A program made the translations under genes and the position numbers. The notes under the pieces are model-generated. The model was not told the DNA's origin. It saw only the letters and a program-made list of their open reading frames with translations, and searched no databases. From the NCBI GenBank assembly GCA_020056645.1, contig JAGVHJ010000252.1:1-18645 (forward strand): 18,645 nt of DNA. The letters run 5' to 3'. This DNA comes from Desulfobacterales bacterium. GTDB taxonomy: Bacteria > Desulfobacterota > Desulfobacteria > Desulfobacterales > JAHIVH01. Each line of letters opens with the position of its first letter. Positions within the stretch are counted from its first letter, which is position 1. Shown here piece after piece: positions 1 to 8,880 of the stretch.

Positions 1-1
1 C

Positions 2-2560
2 CAATTCAAAGGAGAACTGCCCTTCGACACCCTGCCCATCGATTTTCCAAGGCAACCGATCCAGAAATTTACCGGATCATGCATCGATTTCAACGCTGGC
101 GAGGGAAATGAAAAAGGCTTTCTGGTCCTTTTAAGAGAGGCGGAAGCGACTCCCTGCATGGGATTTTTCGCGGTTTTTTCCATCATGCTCTCAAAGATTG
201 CTGCAACAGAAGATCTTATTTTAGGAACCGTCATGGCCGGAAGAGGCCACCCGGATCTCTCTCCGGTAACGGGTTTTTTTGTAAATACGGTTCCATTGCG
301 CGTTTTTCCGAAAAAAAATAAGACGTTTACGGAATACCTCAGGGATATTAGACATCTTCTTTTAAACGCTCACGATAATCAGGAGTATCCGTTTGATGCG
401 CTTATAGAGGCGCTAAACCTCAAACGGGAGAGTCACCGCAATCCTCTTTTCAACGTCATGTTCTCCTACCAGGATTTTTTCAGATATGAAGAAAAGTCGG
501 GCGGCCTCACCTTCCGGTTCAGGGATATAAGGAGTCGTGTATCCCGGTTTGACTTGACCCTCATTCTTAGCGAGAGGGAGGGCTCCTGGCAGGGAACGTT
601 CGAATACAGCACGGACCTTTTCAAGGAAACCACCATCAGACGCTTTGCCGGATATATGAATGAGATCATTCGGGAGGTCACGACAAATCCCCAGAGGCGC
701 ATTCAAGAGATCGGCATGATCCCAGAGACCGAAAAAAAGAGGATCATGATCCAATTTCGGGGAGAGGAACGGCGATTCCCCCTTTCGAAAACGGTTTCCC
801 ACGCCTTTAACGCCATCGCGAAAACCTATCCCCAAAAGGTCGCCATCGTCGATGGGGAGAGATCCATCACTTATCAGGCGCTCAATGACGCCGCCGGAAC
901 AATCGCCTCGCTCCTTCGGAAAAACATGATCCCGCCGGGGACTACAATTGGTGTCACCGGCAACCGGACCCTTGAGACATTTACGGCGATTCTGGGAATC
1001 GTCAAGGCCTCTTTGGCATACCTCGCCATCGATCCCTCCTATCCGCCGGACCGTATCGATCATATGCTCAAAGATAGCGGCGCCCGCATTTTATTGACAC
1101 CACACGGCCTGCCGGAACACTTAAAGCGGCTCTCTTTTGACGGTTCCATCATCGACCTTTCAAAAGAGATGACGGCCCCATGTCCCGCCCTCCAGGCCAT
1201 AGGTCTAATAGAGGTGGTGGAATCGTCCGAACCGGACCAGCCGCTTTACGCCGTCTTCACCTCCGGCTCCACAGGGGTTCCCAAAGGCATGCGCCTCAAT
1301 CACAAGGGATGCCTGAACCTGGTGTCGTGTTACAGGGACTATTTTAATCTGACACCAGACTCGAAAACGACCCAGGTATCGAGCCTCGGATTTGACGCCC
1401 TTGCCTTTGAAATCTGGCCCGCCCTTTTAAGCGGGGCGACCCTTTATATTGTCCAGGACGAAATCCGCATGGACCCGGAACGGTTGAAGTGCTGGCTCAT
1501 CGAAAACCAGGTGACCATCTCCTTTCAGCCCACCCTGGTGGCGGAAAAGCTCATCTCATCGACATGGCCCAGGGGAGTGGCCCTATCTACTCTCCTCGCC
1601 GCTGGAGAGAGACTGAACCGATTCCCTGAAAAAAATAGCCCTTTTCTGCTCTATAACTGCTACGGCCCGAGTGAGGACACCGTTTGGACAACCGTTGCAC
1701 TCGTGAAAGAAGACCCCATGGACGGAACCTGCCCGCCGATCGGTCGGCCCATCTTCAACCACGCCGTCTATATTCTGGACCCTGATCGAAAAATCGTTCC
1801 CATCGGTGTCTATGGAGAGCTCGCCATCAGCGGCGTTGGCATCGCACCGGGGTATCTCAACCAGCCGGAAAAAACATCCGCGAAATTCATTCCCAACCCC
1901 TTTGGAAAAAAAGGAGAGCGGATCTATTTGACTGGAGATCTTGCCAGATGGCTTGAGAATGGCGAGATCGAGTTCGCCGGACGCGTGGACACCCAGGTTC
2001 AGCTAAGAGGCTTCCGGATCGAAACGGGAGAAGTGGAGAGCGTTCTTAAAAAACTTCCCAACATCGGGGAGGCGGTTGTTTTAAAAAAAACCGATCGCTC
2101 CGGAGACGATCTGCTATGGGCTTTTTTTGTGTCTACGGAAGAGAAGCGCCTCTCTGAAATTAAATCGACCCTATCCAAAAAGCTTCCCGGATTCATGATT
2201 CCTTCCCGATTCACCCGGCTTGAGGCCATGCCACTTCTTCCCAATGGAAAAGTGGACCGGAAAAGCCTTTCACTCGATTCGTGGCCTTTCCTGGAGGAGG
2301 ATCAGCAGCCGGACGCAATCGATCATTTCATTCGGCTCTGCCCAACCAACGCTCTCTTGAGGGATATATGGGCCGATCTCCTTTCGGTGGATAAAAGAAA
2401 AATCGGGCCTGAGACCGATTTTTTCGACGCCGGGGGCCATTCGTTCAAGGCGGTCAAAATGGCGAACGCTATTCATCAGAAACTGAACATCAAGATTCCT
2501 CTTTCAAAAATATTTGAACACTCCCGTTTCTTCGATTTCGCCGAATATATCGCTCAAGAA
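2..2560 (+). other. NRPS module 1 (visible part): C(partial)-A1-T1
   Basis: Only the C-terminal half of the condensation domain is visible: GTVMAGRGHPDL, then FFVNTVPLR, a HQxYPF-like stretch (DNQEYPFDALIEAL) and RNPLFNVMFSYQ. Its HHxxxDG active site lies outside the window, so whether it is a starter-type (acylating) or an elongating C domain cannot be told. A1 has all core motifs, including FDALAFEIW, YNCYGPSEDTVW and YLTGDLARW. Aligning by hand to the PheA pocket gives D-A-F-S-L-A-C-V-W-K. I do not recognise this code; the residues suggest a small or hydrophobic side chain, with low confidence. T1 has DAGGHS with the pantetheinylation serine codon at 2441-2443. Confidence 0.85.
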
Positions 2561-5500
2561 GAGAGAAGTATCTGCCCCCATATCGGGCTCGCAAAGAAAA
2601 AAAACGACTACGCTGTCACGCCCGATCAGAAACGGATCTATATTCTGGATAAGCTCGAAGGAGCGGGTATCGCCTGGAACGCTCCCATGGCTTTCTTCGT
2701 AGAAGGCGGCATAGACCTCTCAAAAGTGGAAGAGACCATCAAAGCACTTGTCCGGCGTCATGAAGCGCTCAGAACCTCTTTTTTCATGAAGAACGGAGCC
2801 ATTGTCCAGAAGATCCACGAGGAGATTGATCTTCCCATCGAATTCATGACTGCCGATGAAAAAGAGATCCCGGAGAAGATGAAAACCTTTATCCGTCCCT
2901 TTAATCTGGGCGTCCCCCCACTGATCCGTGCGCTCACGGTGAAGCTCTCGAATAGGAAGCACCTGATTGCCGTCGATATGCACCATATCATCACTGACGG
3001 GGTATCCGCATGGATACTGTTCAAGGAGTTTTTCGCCCTTTACCAGGGAGAACGCCTGGATATAAAAACCCTTCAACCCAAGGATTACGCCGAATTCATG
3101 GCTGACCGCTACCGAGAGGGCGGCTTCTCCGATCAGGAAAAATACTGGCGGGAACGATTTCAGGGCGAGCTTACCCCGCTCTCTCTTCCCCTTGATTTTG
3201 AGCGTCCTTCTATCAAGCGATTCAGAGGGAAAAAAATTGCCGTTCCCATTGATCAAGCCATACGGGCAAAAGCCGGCCAATTGCTGGATCAGACCCGAAC
3301 CACCTGGTTCATGTTCCTTGCAGCGGTTTTCTCCATTCTTCTTTCCCGCTATTCGGGTAAGGAGGATATCGTCATCGGGACCACATCCGCAGGAAGAAAT
3401 CACCCGGATACGGATAATTTGGTTGGCTATTTTCTCAAGACTCTCTCTCTGAGGACATTCCCTGAAAAAGATCTTTCGTTTTTCGATTTCCTCAACCAGG
3501 TTAAAGAAACGGCCCTTTCATCATTTTCGAACCAGGATTTCTCTTATGCATCCTTGATAGAAAAGCTTCCCATTAAGAAAGATCTCTCGCGAAATCCCCT
3601 ATTCGACTGCATGCTGATTGTTCAGAATATGGACATGGCCCCCCCCGACACCCGTTCTCTCTCGGTCACGCCATACACGCCCGATTTTGCCATCGCAAAA
3701 ATGGACCTGACCATTGAAGCGCTCTTTCAATCAGAAGGGATTCAACTGGTTTTTGAGTATTGCACGGATTTGTTTAAGGAAGAGAGCATCCGCCGCATGA
3801 TCTCCCGGTATCTTACGCTCATGGCACAGATTCTTAGAGACCCATCAATGCCTCTCTCCGCCCTATCCTTGATGTCGGAAAAGGATAAAAACGAACTCGT
3901 CTGCTGGGAATGCGGGCCGGCCCTCTTGAAGGACAAGAAAAAAACGCTGGTCGATTTGTTGAATGAACAGGCAGAGAAAACCCCAGAGAAGATAGCCCTT
4001 CTTTTTGAAGCAGAAACCGGTTTAAGAAAGAAGGTCTCTTACTGGGAGCTAAACGACATGGCCCGCCATGTGGCTGGAACCCTTCTCGAAAAAGGAGCGC
4101 TTCCCGGAGAAATTGTGGCGATCACTGGACCACCCGCCATCTGCCGGATTGTTGGAATGATTGGCATCTTAATGGCGGGTTGCGCCTACATGCCCATCGA
4201 CGGTCGCTATCCAGAAAGACGGCTGCGCTTGATGCTGGAAAACACCCAAAGCCGATTTCTTGTGATGGCGGAGGAACCCTGCCAGGACTCCCCCTTACCG
4301 GATTCGATTCGTGACGCTGTGATCTCCATTTCTCTTCCCATTCTGGAAAAAGAAACACCCGGAATGGTGCCGCTTCCTTCGATCAGTGCCAATTCATGGG
4401 CCGCTATTATCCACACTTCCGGTTCGACCGGCACTCCAAAAGGAGTGATCCTCTCCCATGAAAATCTGGTTAACTACGTGGCGGCCTTCCGCCATCGAAT
4501 CGGGATCGGCCAAAACGATATCGTTCTGCAGCAGGCGGCCTTCACCTTCGACGGTTTTATCGAAGAGGTTTTTCCAACGCTTGCATCGGGAGGCGCCATA
4601 GCGATACCCGAAAGAGCCACCGCCATCAATCCGAACCTTCTCTCCTCATTTATCCAGAAGCATGGGGTAACGCTTGTAAGCGGATCGCCTCTTCTTCTAC
4701 GGGAGCTAAACCGGATCAGCGAGAAAGAACGTCTGAATTCGGTCCACACCTTCGTGAGTGGCGGGGATGTTCTGCAATGGAGTCACATCAACACCCTTGT
4801 AAGCAAAGCCCGGGTATTTAACAGCTATGGTCCCACGGAAACTTCCGTTGCGGCCTCCTATTATGAGTGTTCCCCCACGAACGAAGGATCTGTCGATGAG
4901 ACTCTTTTTCCTCAGGAGCGTTCGATTCCCATCGGGAAACCCCTTGCCTCCTATCAAATCCGCATCGTCGACGAATCCTTCAGGCCTGTCCCGCCAGGTA
5001 TGGCTGGAGAAATCATCGTCCTAGGTCCTGGAGTCACTTCCGGTTACCTGAATGATCTGGAAGAAACCAAGCAAAAATTTATCTCTATCCCGGATATGGC
5101 GGATACGCCCCATGGATTATCCATCCATTCTCTTTTGTTTCGGACCGGCGATATGGGCCGTTGGCTCTCTTCGGGAAATGTCGAGTTTCTGGGAAGAAAA
5201 GACGATCAGGTGAAAATCCGGGGATACCGGATCGAACCCCTTGAAATCGTCAACGCGCTTGGAAGGCACCCGGAGATTGAAGAGGCGGTCGTTCTTCCGA
5301 AAATAGAGGGCGACACACCCTCCCTTGTCGCCTATCTGGTTTCGAAAAGGCCGTTCAGCACTACCGAACTGAGAGAGTTCTTATCGGAACATCTTCCCGA
5401 CTACATGATGCCATCGAAATTTGTAAAGATCGATACCATCCCCGTCACCAGCCATGGAAAAATCGATAAACGGTCGCTGCTTGAAAGAACCGATTTCTTG

Positions 5501-7123
5501 ACCGCGAAAAAGATATCGAGTCCTCCTTCCACCCCCCTGGAGCATGAGCTATTGGAGATTTGGAAAGAGGTATTAAAAACAAGAAGCATTGGTGTGGAAG
5601 ACTCGTTTTTCGATGCGGGGGGAGACTCCATCAAGGCCATGATGACGGCCTCCGCCATTCACCAGCGCTTCCAGATCCATGTAAACCTGGTCGATTTTTT
5701 CAAGAACCCCACCATCCGATCCCTGGCGCGGATGATCGGCCATGCGGAGAAGAGCGCCTTCAGCGAAATAGAAAGAACGCCAGAGAAGCCTTTTTATCCC
5801 TTGTCCTTCAACCAGAAACGCTTATGGGTCATCCATCAGATGGAGCCCGACAGCAGCGCATACGCCATCTCCGGATCGCTGACCTTGAACGAAGCGGTTG
5901 ACCCGGACATTGTGAAACAGGTGCTCCACATTCTCATGATGCGGCATGAGAGCATGCGAACCGGTTTTCGTTTGGGAGAAGGAAATGATCCTGTCCAGTT
6001 CATCGACGTGGAGAGGCCCGTTCATCTCGATATCATTGATATCTCCTCCTTTCAAGAACCCATCAGGCTGATGAAAAAAAAAGCTATTCTTGCGGCCCAA
6101 CAGGAGAGACCCTTTCAGCTGGAGAAGCCCCCCCTCTTTCGTGCTTCACTTCTAAAGATAGGAGAGAACGAGTGGGAATTCTCCTTCACCATGCACCATA
6201 TCGTTACAGACGGCTGGTCCATCGATATCTTGAGAAGAGATGCGATTCTTCTTTATGAGGCATGTAAAAACAATCGGCCCGATCCCTTGCAGCCTCTACC
6301 TATATCCTATGTGGATTTTGTTTCCTGGCAGAATATCGCCTGCATCGATTCTTTAAAAGGGAAGCGCTCATCCTCCTATTGGAAAAAAATTCTTGAAAAA
6401 GGAGTTCCCAGACTCTCCCTTCCCTGTCATCCAGCTGGAGATAACCCCAAAAGCGCCGGATACCGGATCGCAGTGACCGGACCTCTGTTCATCGCCCTTG
6501 ATCAGATACGAAAAGAGCGACACACCAGCCTCTTTATCCTCTTGTATGGCATACTCATTGTCCTTCTCGCCCGGATCACCGGTGAAACGGAGATCTTTTC
6601 CGGCATTCCCGCATCAGGCCGGGATCATGTGTCCCTGCAAGAGATCGTTGGATTTTTTATCAACACGATTATCCTGAGAAACCGGGTGGTTCCGGCGGAA
6701 CGATTTTCCGATTTTCTCTCCCGGCTGGACGGAGAGGTCATGGATGCCTTGGAACATCAGGGATTTCCTTTAGAGCTGGTTTGCAGAGAGTTAGCCATAC
6801 CCTTTCCCGAAATTCAAGTTTTTTTCAACATGTTCAATATGCAGGATGTCTCAACCGGAATGGATCTGGAGGAGGGGGCCTATCATCTGGAAACCGTTCG
6901 GGAGGTGAAGTTCGACATGGTCTTCTATGTGGCTGAGTATCAAAACGGCATCGACATCCAGTGCCACTATCGAAAGGGGCTCTTTACGAAAAACACCATC
7001 GAATCACTTATGACCGCCTATGAAAAACTGATGGGCCTCATAACACAAGATATTGAAAAGCCAATCGAATCCTATAAAGAAGCGCCTGGCAGGAGATCTC
7101 TGGTGCGGAAGGGGCGCCCATGA
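2..7123 (+). CDS. Non-ribosomal peptide synthetase, partial at 5' end: (C)-A-T-C-A-T-C
   Basis: The gene is open to the left edge. The frame reads without a stop from base 2, and the sequence before the first internal ATG (base 158) is condensation-domain sequence (PFDTLPIDFPRQP), so that ATG is not the true start. 2373 residues are visible. Order: C-terminal part of a condensation domain, A1 (about 775-2280), T1 (active Ser codon 2441), C2 (2606-3860, HHIITDG at 2981), A2 (3941-5490), T2 (Ser codon 5627), C3 (5788-7085, HHIVTDG at 6194). The A domains carry FTSGSTGVPKG and HTSGSTGTPKG loops and NGKVDRKSL / HGKIDKRSL lysine motifs. There is no epimerase or thioesterase. The protein stops just after C3 with a basic tail, so it must pass its chain to the A-T unit of the next gene. 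The stop overlaps that gene's ATG, which suggests translational coupling. It is a cytosolic megasynthase needing 4'-phosphopantetheine on T1 and T2. The family call is near certain; the product is inferred. Confidence 0.97.
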   Translation, partial: QFKGELPFDTLPIDFPRQPIQKFTGSCIDFNAGEGNEKGFLVLLREAEATPCMGFFAVFSIMLSKIAATEDLILGTVMAGRGHPDLSPVTGFFVNTVPLRVFPKKNKTFTEYLRDIRHLLLNAHDNQEYPFDALIEALNLKRESHRNPLFNVMFSYQDFFRYEEKSGGLTFRFRDIRSRVSRFDLTLILSEREGSWQGTFEYSTDLFKETTIRRFAGYMNEIIREVTTNPQRRIQEIGMIPETEKKRIMIQFRGEERRFPLSKTVSHAFNAIAKTYPQKVAIVDGERSITYQALNDAAGTIASLLRKNMIPPGTTIGVTGNRTLETFTAILGIVKASLAYLAIDPSYPPDRIDHMLKDSGARILLTPHGLPEHLKRLSFDGSIIDLSKEMTAPCPALQAIGLIEVVESSEPDQPLYAVFTSGSTGVPKGMRLNHKGCLNLVSCYRDYFNLTPDSKTTQVSSLGFDALAFEIWPALLSGATLYIVQDEIRMDPERLKCWLIENQVTISFQPTLVAEKLISSTWPRGVALSTLLAAGERLNRFPEKNSPFLLYNCYGPSEDTVWTTVALVKEDPMDGTCPPIGRPIFNHAVYILDPDRKIVPIGVYGELAISGVGIAPGYLNQPEKTSAKFIPNPFGKKGERIYLTGDLARWLENGEIEFAGRVDTQVQLRGFRIETGEVESVLKKLPNIGEAVVLKKTDRSGDDLLWAFFVSTEEKRLSEIKSTLSKKLPGFMIPSRFTRLEAMPLLPNGKVDRKSLSLDSWPFLEEDQQPDAIDHFIRLCPTNALLRDIWADLLSVDKRKIGPETDFFDAGGHSFKAVKMANAIHQKLNIKIPLSKIFEHSRFFDFAEYIAQEERSICPHIGLAKKKNDYAVTPDQKRIYILDKLEGAGIAWNAPMAFFVEGGIDLSKVEETIKALVRRHEALRTSFFMKNGAIVQKIHEEIDLPIEFMTADEKEIPEKMKTFIRPFNLGVPPLIRALTVKLSNRKHLIAVDMHHIITDGVSAWILFKEFFALYQGERLDIKTLQPKDYAEFMADRYREGGFSDQEKYWRERFQGELTPLSLPLDFERPSIKRFRGKKIAVPIDQAIRAKAGQLLDQTRTTWFMFLAAVFSILLSRYSGKEDIVIGTTSAGRNHPDTDNLVGYFLKTLSLRTFPEKDLSFFDFLNQVKETALSSFSNQDFSYASLIEKLPIKKDLSRNPLFDCMLIVQNMDMAPPDTRSLSVTPYTPDFAIAKMDLTIEALFQSEGIQLVFEYCTDLFKEESIRRMISRYLTLMAQILRDPSMPLSALSLMSEKDKNELVCWECGPALLKDKKKTLVDLLNEQAEKTPEKIALLFEAETGLRKKVSYWELNDMARHVAGTLLEKGALPGEIVAITGPPAICRIVGMIGILMAGCAYMPIDGRYPERRLRLMLENTQSRFLVMAEEPCQDSPLPDSIRDAVISISLPILEKETPGMVPLPSISANSWAAIIHTSGSTGTPKGVILSHENLVNYVAAFRHRIGIGQNDIVLQQAAFTFDGFIEEVFPTLASGGAIAIPERATAINPNLLSSFIQKHGVTLVSGSPLLLRELNRISEKERLNSVHTFVSGGDVLQWSHINTLVSKARVFNSYGPTETSVAASYYECSPTNEGSVDETLFPQERSIPIGKPLASYQIRIVDESFRPVPPGMAGEIIVLGPGVTSGYLNDLEETKQKFISIPDMADTPHGLSIHSLLFRTGDMGRWLSSGNVEFLGRKDDQVKIRGYRIEPLEIVNALGRHPEIEEAVVLPKIEGDTPSLVAYLVSKRPFSTTELREFLSEHLPDYMMPSKFVKIDTIPVTSHGKIDKRSLLERTDFLTAKKISSPPSTPLEHELLEIWKEVLKTRSIGVEDSFFDAGGDSIKAMMTASAIHQRFQIHVNLVDFFKNPTIRSLARMIGHAEKSAFSEIERTPEKPFYPLSFNQKRLWVIHQMEPDSSAYAISGSLTLNEAVDPDIVKQVLHILMMRHESMRTGFRLGEGNDPVQFIDVERPVHLDIIDISSFQEPIRLMKKKAILAAQQERPFQLEKPPLFRASLLKIGENEWEFSFTMHHIVTDGWSIDILRRDAILLYEACKNNRPDPLQPLPISYVDFVSWQNIACIDSLKGKRSSSYWKKILEKGVPRLSLPCHPAGDNPKSAGYRIAVTGPLFIALDQIRKERHTSLFILLYGILIVLLARITGETEIFSGIPASGRDHVSLQEIVGFFINTIILRNRVVPAERFSDFLSRLDGEVMDALEHQGFPLELVCRELAIPFPEIQVFFNMFNMQDVSTGMDLEEGAYHLETVREVKFDMVFYVAEYQNGIDIQCHYRKGLFTKNTIESLMTAYEKLMGLITQDIEKPIESYKEAPGRRSLVRKGRP
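2606..5730 (+). other. NRPS module 2: C2-A2-T2, Lys-like A-domain code
   Basis: C2 begins with YAVTPDQKRIYILDKLEG, typical of LCL-type condensation domains, and has an intact HHIITDG. A2 has an acidic residue in the pocket motif (FDGFIEEVF) and FNSYGPTETSVAAS. The hand-read ten-residue code is D-G-E-S-V-G-S-V-A-K. From memory, the lysine code reported for the bacitracin synthetase BacB is DAESIGSVAK; eight of ten positions match and one of the two differences is I to V. Lysine, or ornithine as second choice, is therefore the predicted substrate, with the Glu contacting its amino group. T2 has DAGGDS with the serine codon at 5627-5629. No epimerization domain follows, so the residue should stay L. 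Confidence 0.75.
5788..7085 (+). other. NRPS condensation domain C3, stand-alone at the end of the first protein
   Basis: The domain starts YPLSFNQKRLWVIHQMEP and has HHIVTDGWS, GIPASGRDHVS, FFINTIILRN and HQGFPLE, so the whole C fold is present and the catalytic His is intact. It should join the T2-bound chain to the residue loaded on T3 of the next protein. Its opening motif (QKRLWVIHQMEPDSSAY) differs from those of C2 and C4 (QKRIYILDKLEG, QERMYVLNALEG), and it lacks their RNPLFDxM block, which points to a different origin. It is followed by only a short basic tail ending LVRKGRP; I see no recognisable docking helix. Confidence 0.85.
7107..7114 (+). promoter_or_regulatory. Ribosome binding site of the second NRPS gene
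   Basis: GGAAGGGG lies five bases before the ATG at 7120, inside the last codons of the upstream gene. With the ATGA stop/start overlap it supports ATG 7120 as the start and translational coupling. The frame is open upstream only to a TAA at 7075-7077 and has no better start codon. Confidence 0.55.
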
Positions 7124-8880
7124 TCGCCGGACGATTTGAAAACCAGGTGAACCGTTCACCCCAGGCCATCGCCATCACGACGGACAACCACGCCTATACC
7201 TATGAAGCGTTGAACCAGCGATCAACAGCTGTCTGGAGAGAGCTCTCCCATGTGGGAATTCAAGGGCCCGGATGCATCGGGCTTCTCTTTTCCCATGGTT
7301 TTTCCATGATCGCATCCCTCTTTGGCGTTTTAAAGGCGGGCATGACCTATGTGCCCCTGCCTGACGCCTACCCCGTGACGCGCCACCGGTACATCGCCCA
7401 CGATTCCAAGATGAAGGCCATCCTGACCGACACAAAAAATCTGGGGCTTGCCAAAACAGTGGGGGAGGGAGAAGAAATCCCAGTCATCTGTACGGACCAG
7501 GAGGAGGCCTCTTCCTGGAAATCCTTTCGGCAGGAATCTTCACTAAACAAGTCGGCCAACGCCTATGTGCTCTATACATCGGGATCGACCGGCCATCCCA
7601 AAGGCGTTGTTCAAACCCACGACAATGTCCTCTACTTTATCGACAACTACATCAACGATCTTTCGATTCATCCCGAGGACCGGTTGACATGCATTTCATC
7701 ACTCGGTCACGATGCCGCAGTCATGGATATTTTTGGCGCGTTGCTCAGCGGCGCTTCTCTCCATCTTTTCGATTTCCGAAATCAGAAGGCCGCAGACGAT
7801 CTTTCCCGATTCGTGAAAAAAAAGAAAATCTCCCTCTTTCACTCCGTTCCAACGGTTTTCAGACACTTTGCGGGTTCTCTTTCACCGGAGGATTATTTTT
7901 CCTATCTCCGGGCCATTGTCCTTGGGGGAGAGGCCGTGATTCGGCATGACATACATCTGTTCAGACGTTTGTTCACCCACACCCGCTTTCACATTCTCTA
8001 TGGCCAGACAGAGTCCTCATACAACACCCTTTTTACCCTGGATCCGGGGGATAAGGATGAGAGGATAACCCTGGGAACCCCGATTCACGGGACCGATCTC
8101 TTCATTGTGGACAAAAACGGGGTGGAAGCCGATATACTAGAGGCGGGAGAGATCGTGATCGAAAGCCGCCACCTCGCGCTGGAATACCTGAATGACCCTG
8201 GCTTGACAGAAGAGAAATTCATCGACTCTATCGGAGATGGTTGCGACAAACGGCTCTACATGACCGGAGACATGGGGAGAAAATATCCGGATGGCGCCAT
8301 CGAATTCATGGGCCGGATCGATCATCAGATCAAAATACGGGGCTTCCGGGTAGAACCCGGTGATATCGAAACCCATCTTCTGAAAGAGCCCCGGGTGAAA
8401 GAAGCTTGCGTGGTCAGCGTAAAAAACAGCCGGGAGGAGACCCTTATCGGGGCCTATCTTGTAACAAAGAGTCCTGTGACTCCTCATGAGTTAAGAAGTC
8501 ACCTTTCTCATTTTCTACCAGACTATATGATTCCCTCCCTATTTCAGGTGATCGACCAGATGCCCCTGTTGTCGACGAATAAAGTGGACCGGAAAAGCCT
8601 CCCCCCCTTCACCACCCCTCTTGAAAGTAGACACAGCGACGCCATCACGGATGATACCGCCAAGGGTGTTTCCCGGATATGGTCAGAGGTGCTCCATCTT
8701 CCCTCCTCCCGCATGGGAATGGACTCAAGCTTTTTCGAATTGGGAGGCGACTCCCTTTCCGCCATTCGCGTGGTATCAAGGATCAATGAGTCTTTTCAGA
8801 TACAGATGACCGTAAAAGAACTCTTTGACCGGCCCACCATAGGGCCGCTCTCATCGTTGGTGACAGAACATTTAAAAAAA
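7120..8880 (+). other. NRPS A3-T3 unit with atypical adenylation motifs
   Basis: The A fold is clear (YTSGSTGHPKG, TGDMGRKYPDGAIEFMGR, IKIRGFRVEP), but two core motifs are unusual. The usual FD of the pocket motif is HD (HDAAVMDIFGALL, from 7708) and the usual YGPTE is YGQTE (from 7999). The hand-read code is D-A-M-H-V-G-L-Y-N-K, which I cannot assign. The A10 motif is TNKVDRKSL in place of NGKVDRKxL, with the catalytic lysine kept. T3 has ELGGDS with the serine codon at 8752-8754. The domain is probably active, with an unknown substrate. Confidence 0.75.

Noticed and set aside
2560..2610. Epimerization domain after T1 or elsewhere
   Set aside because: Each carrier domain is followed directly by a condensation or reductase domain; only three full C domains with HHxxxD motifs occur in the window and none is of E type.
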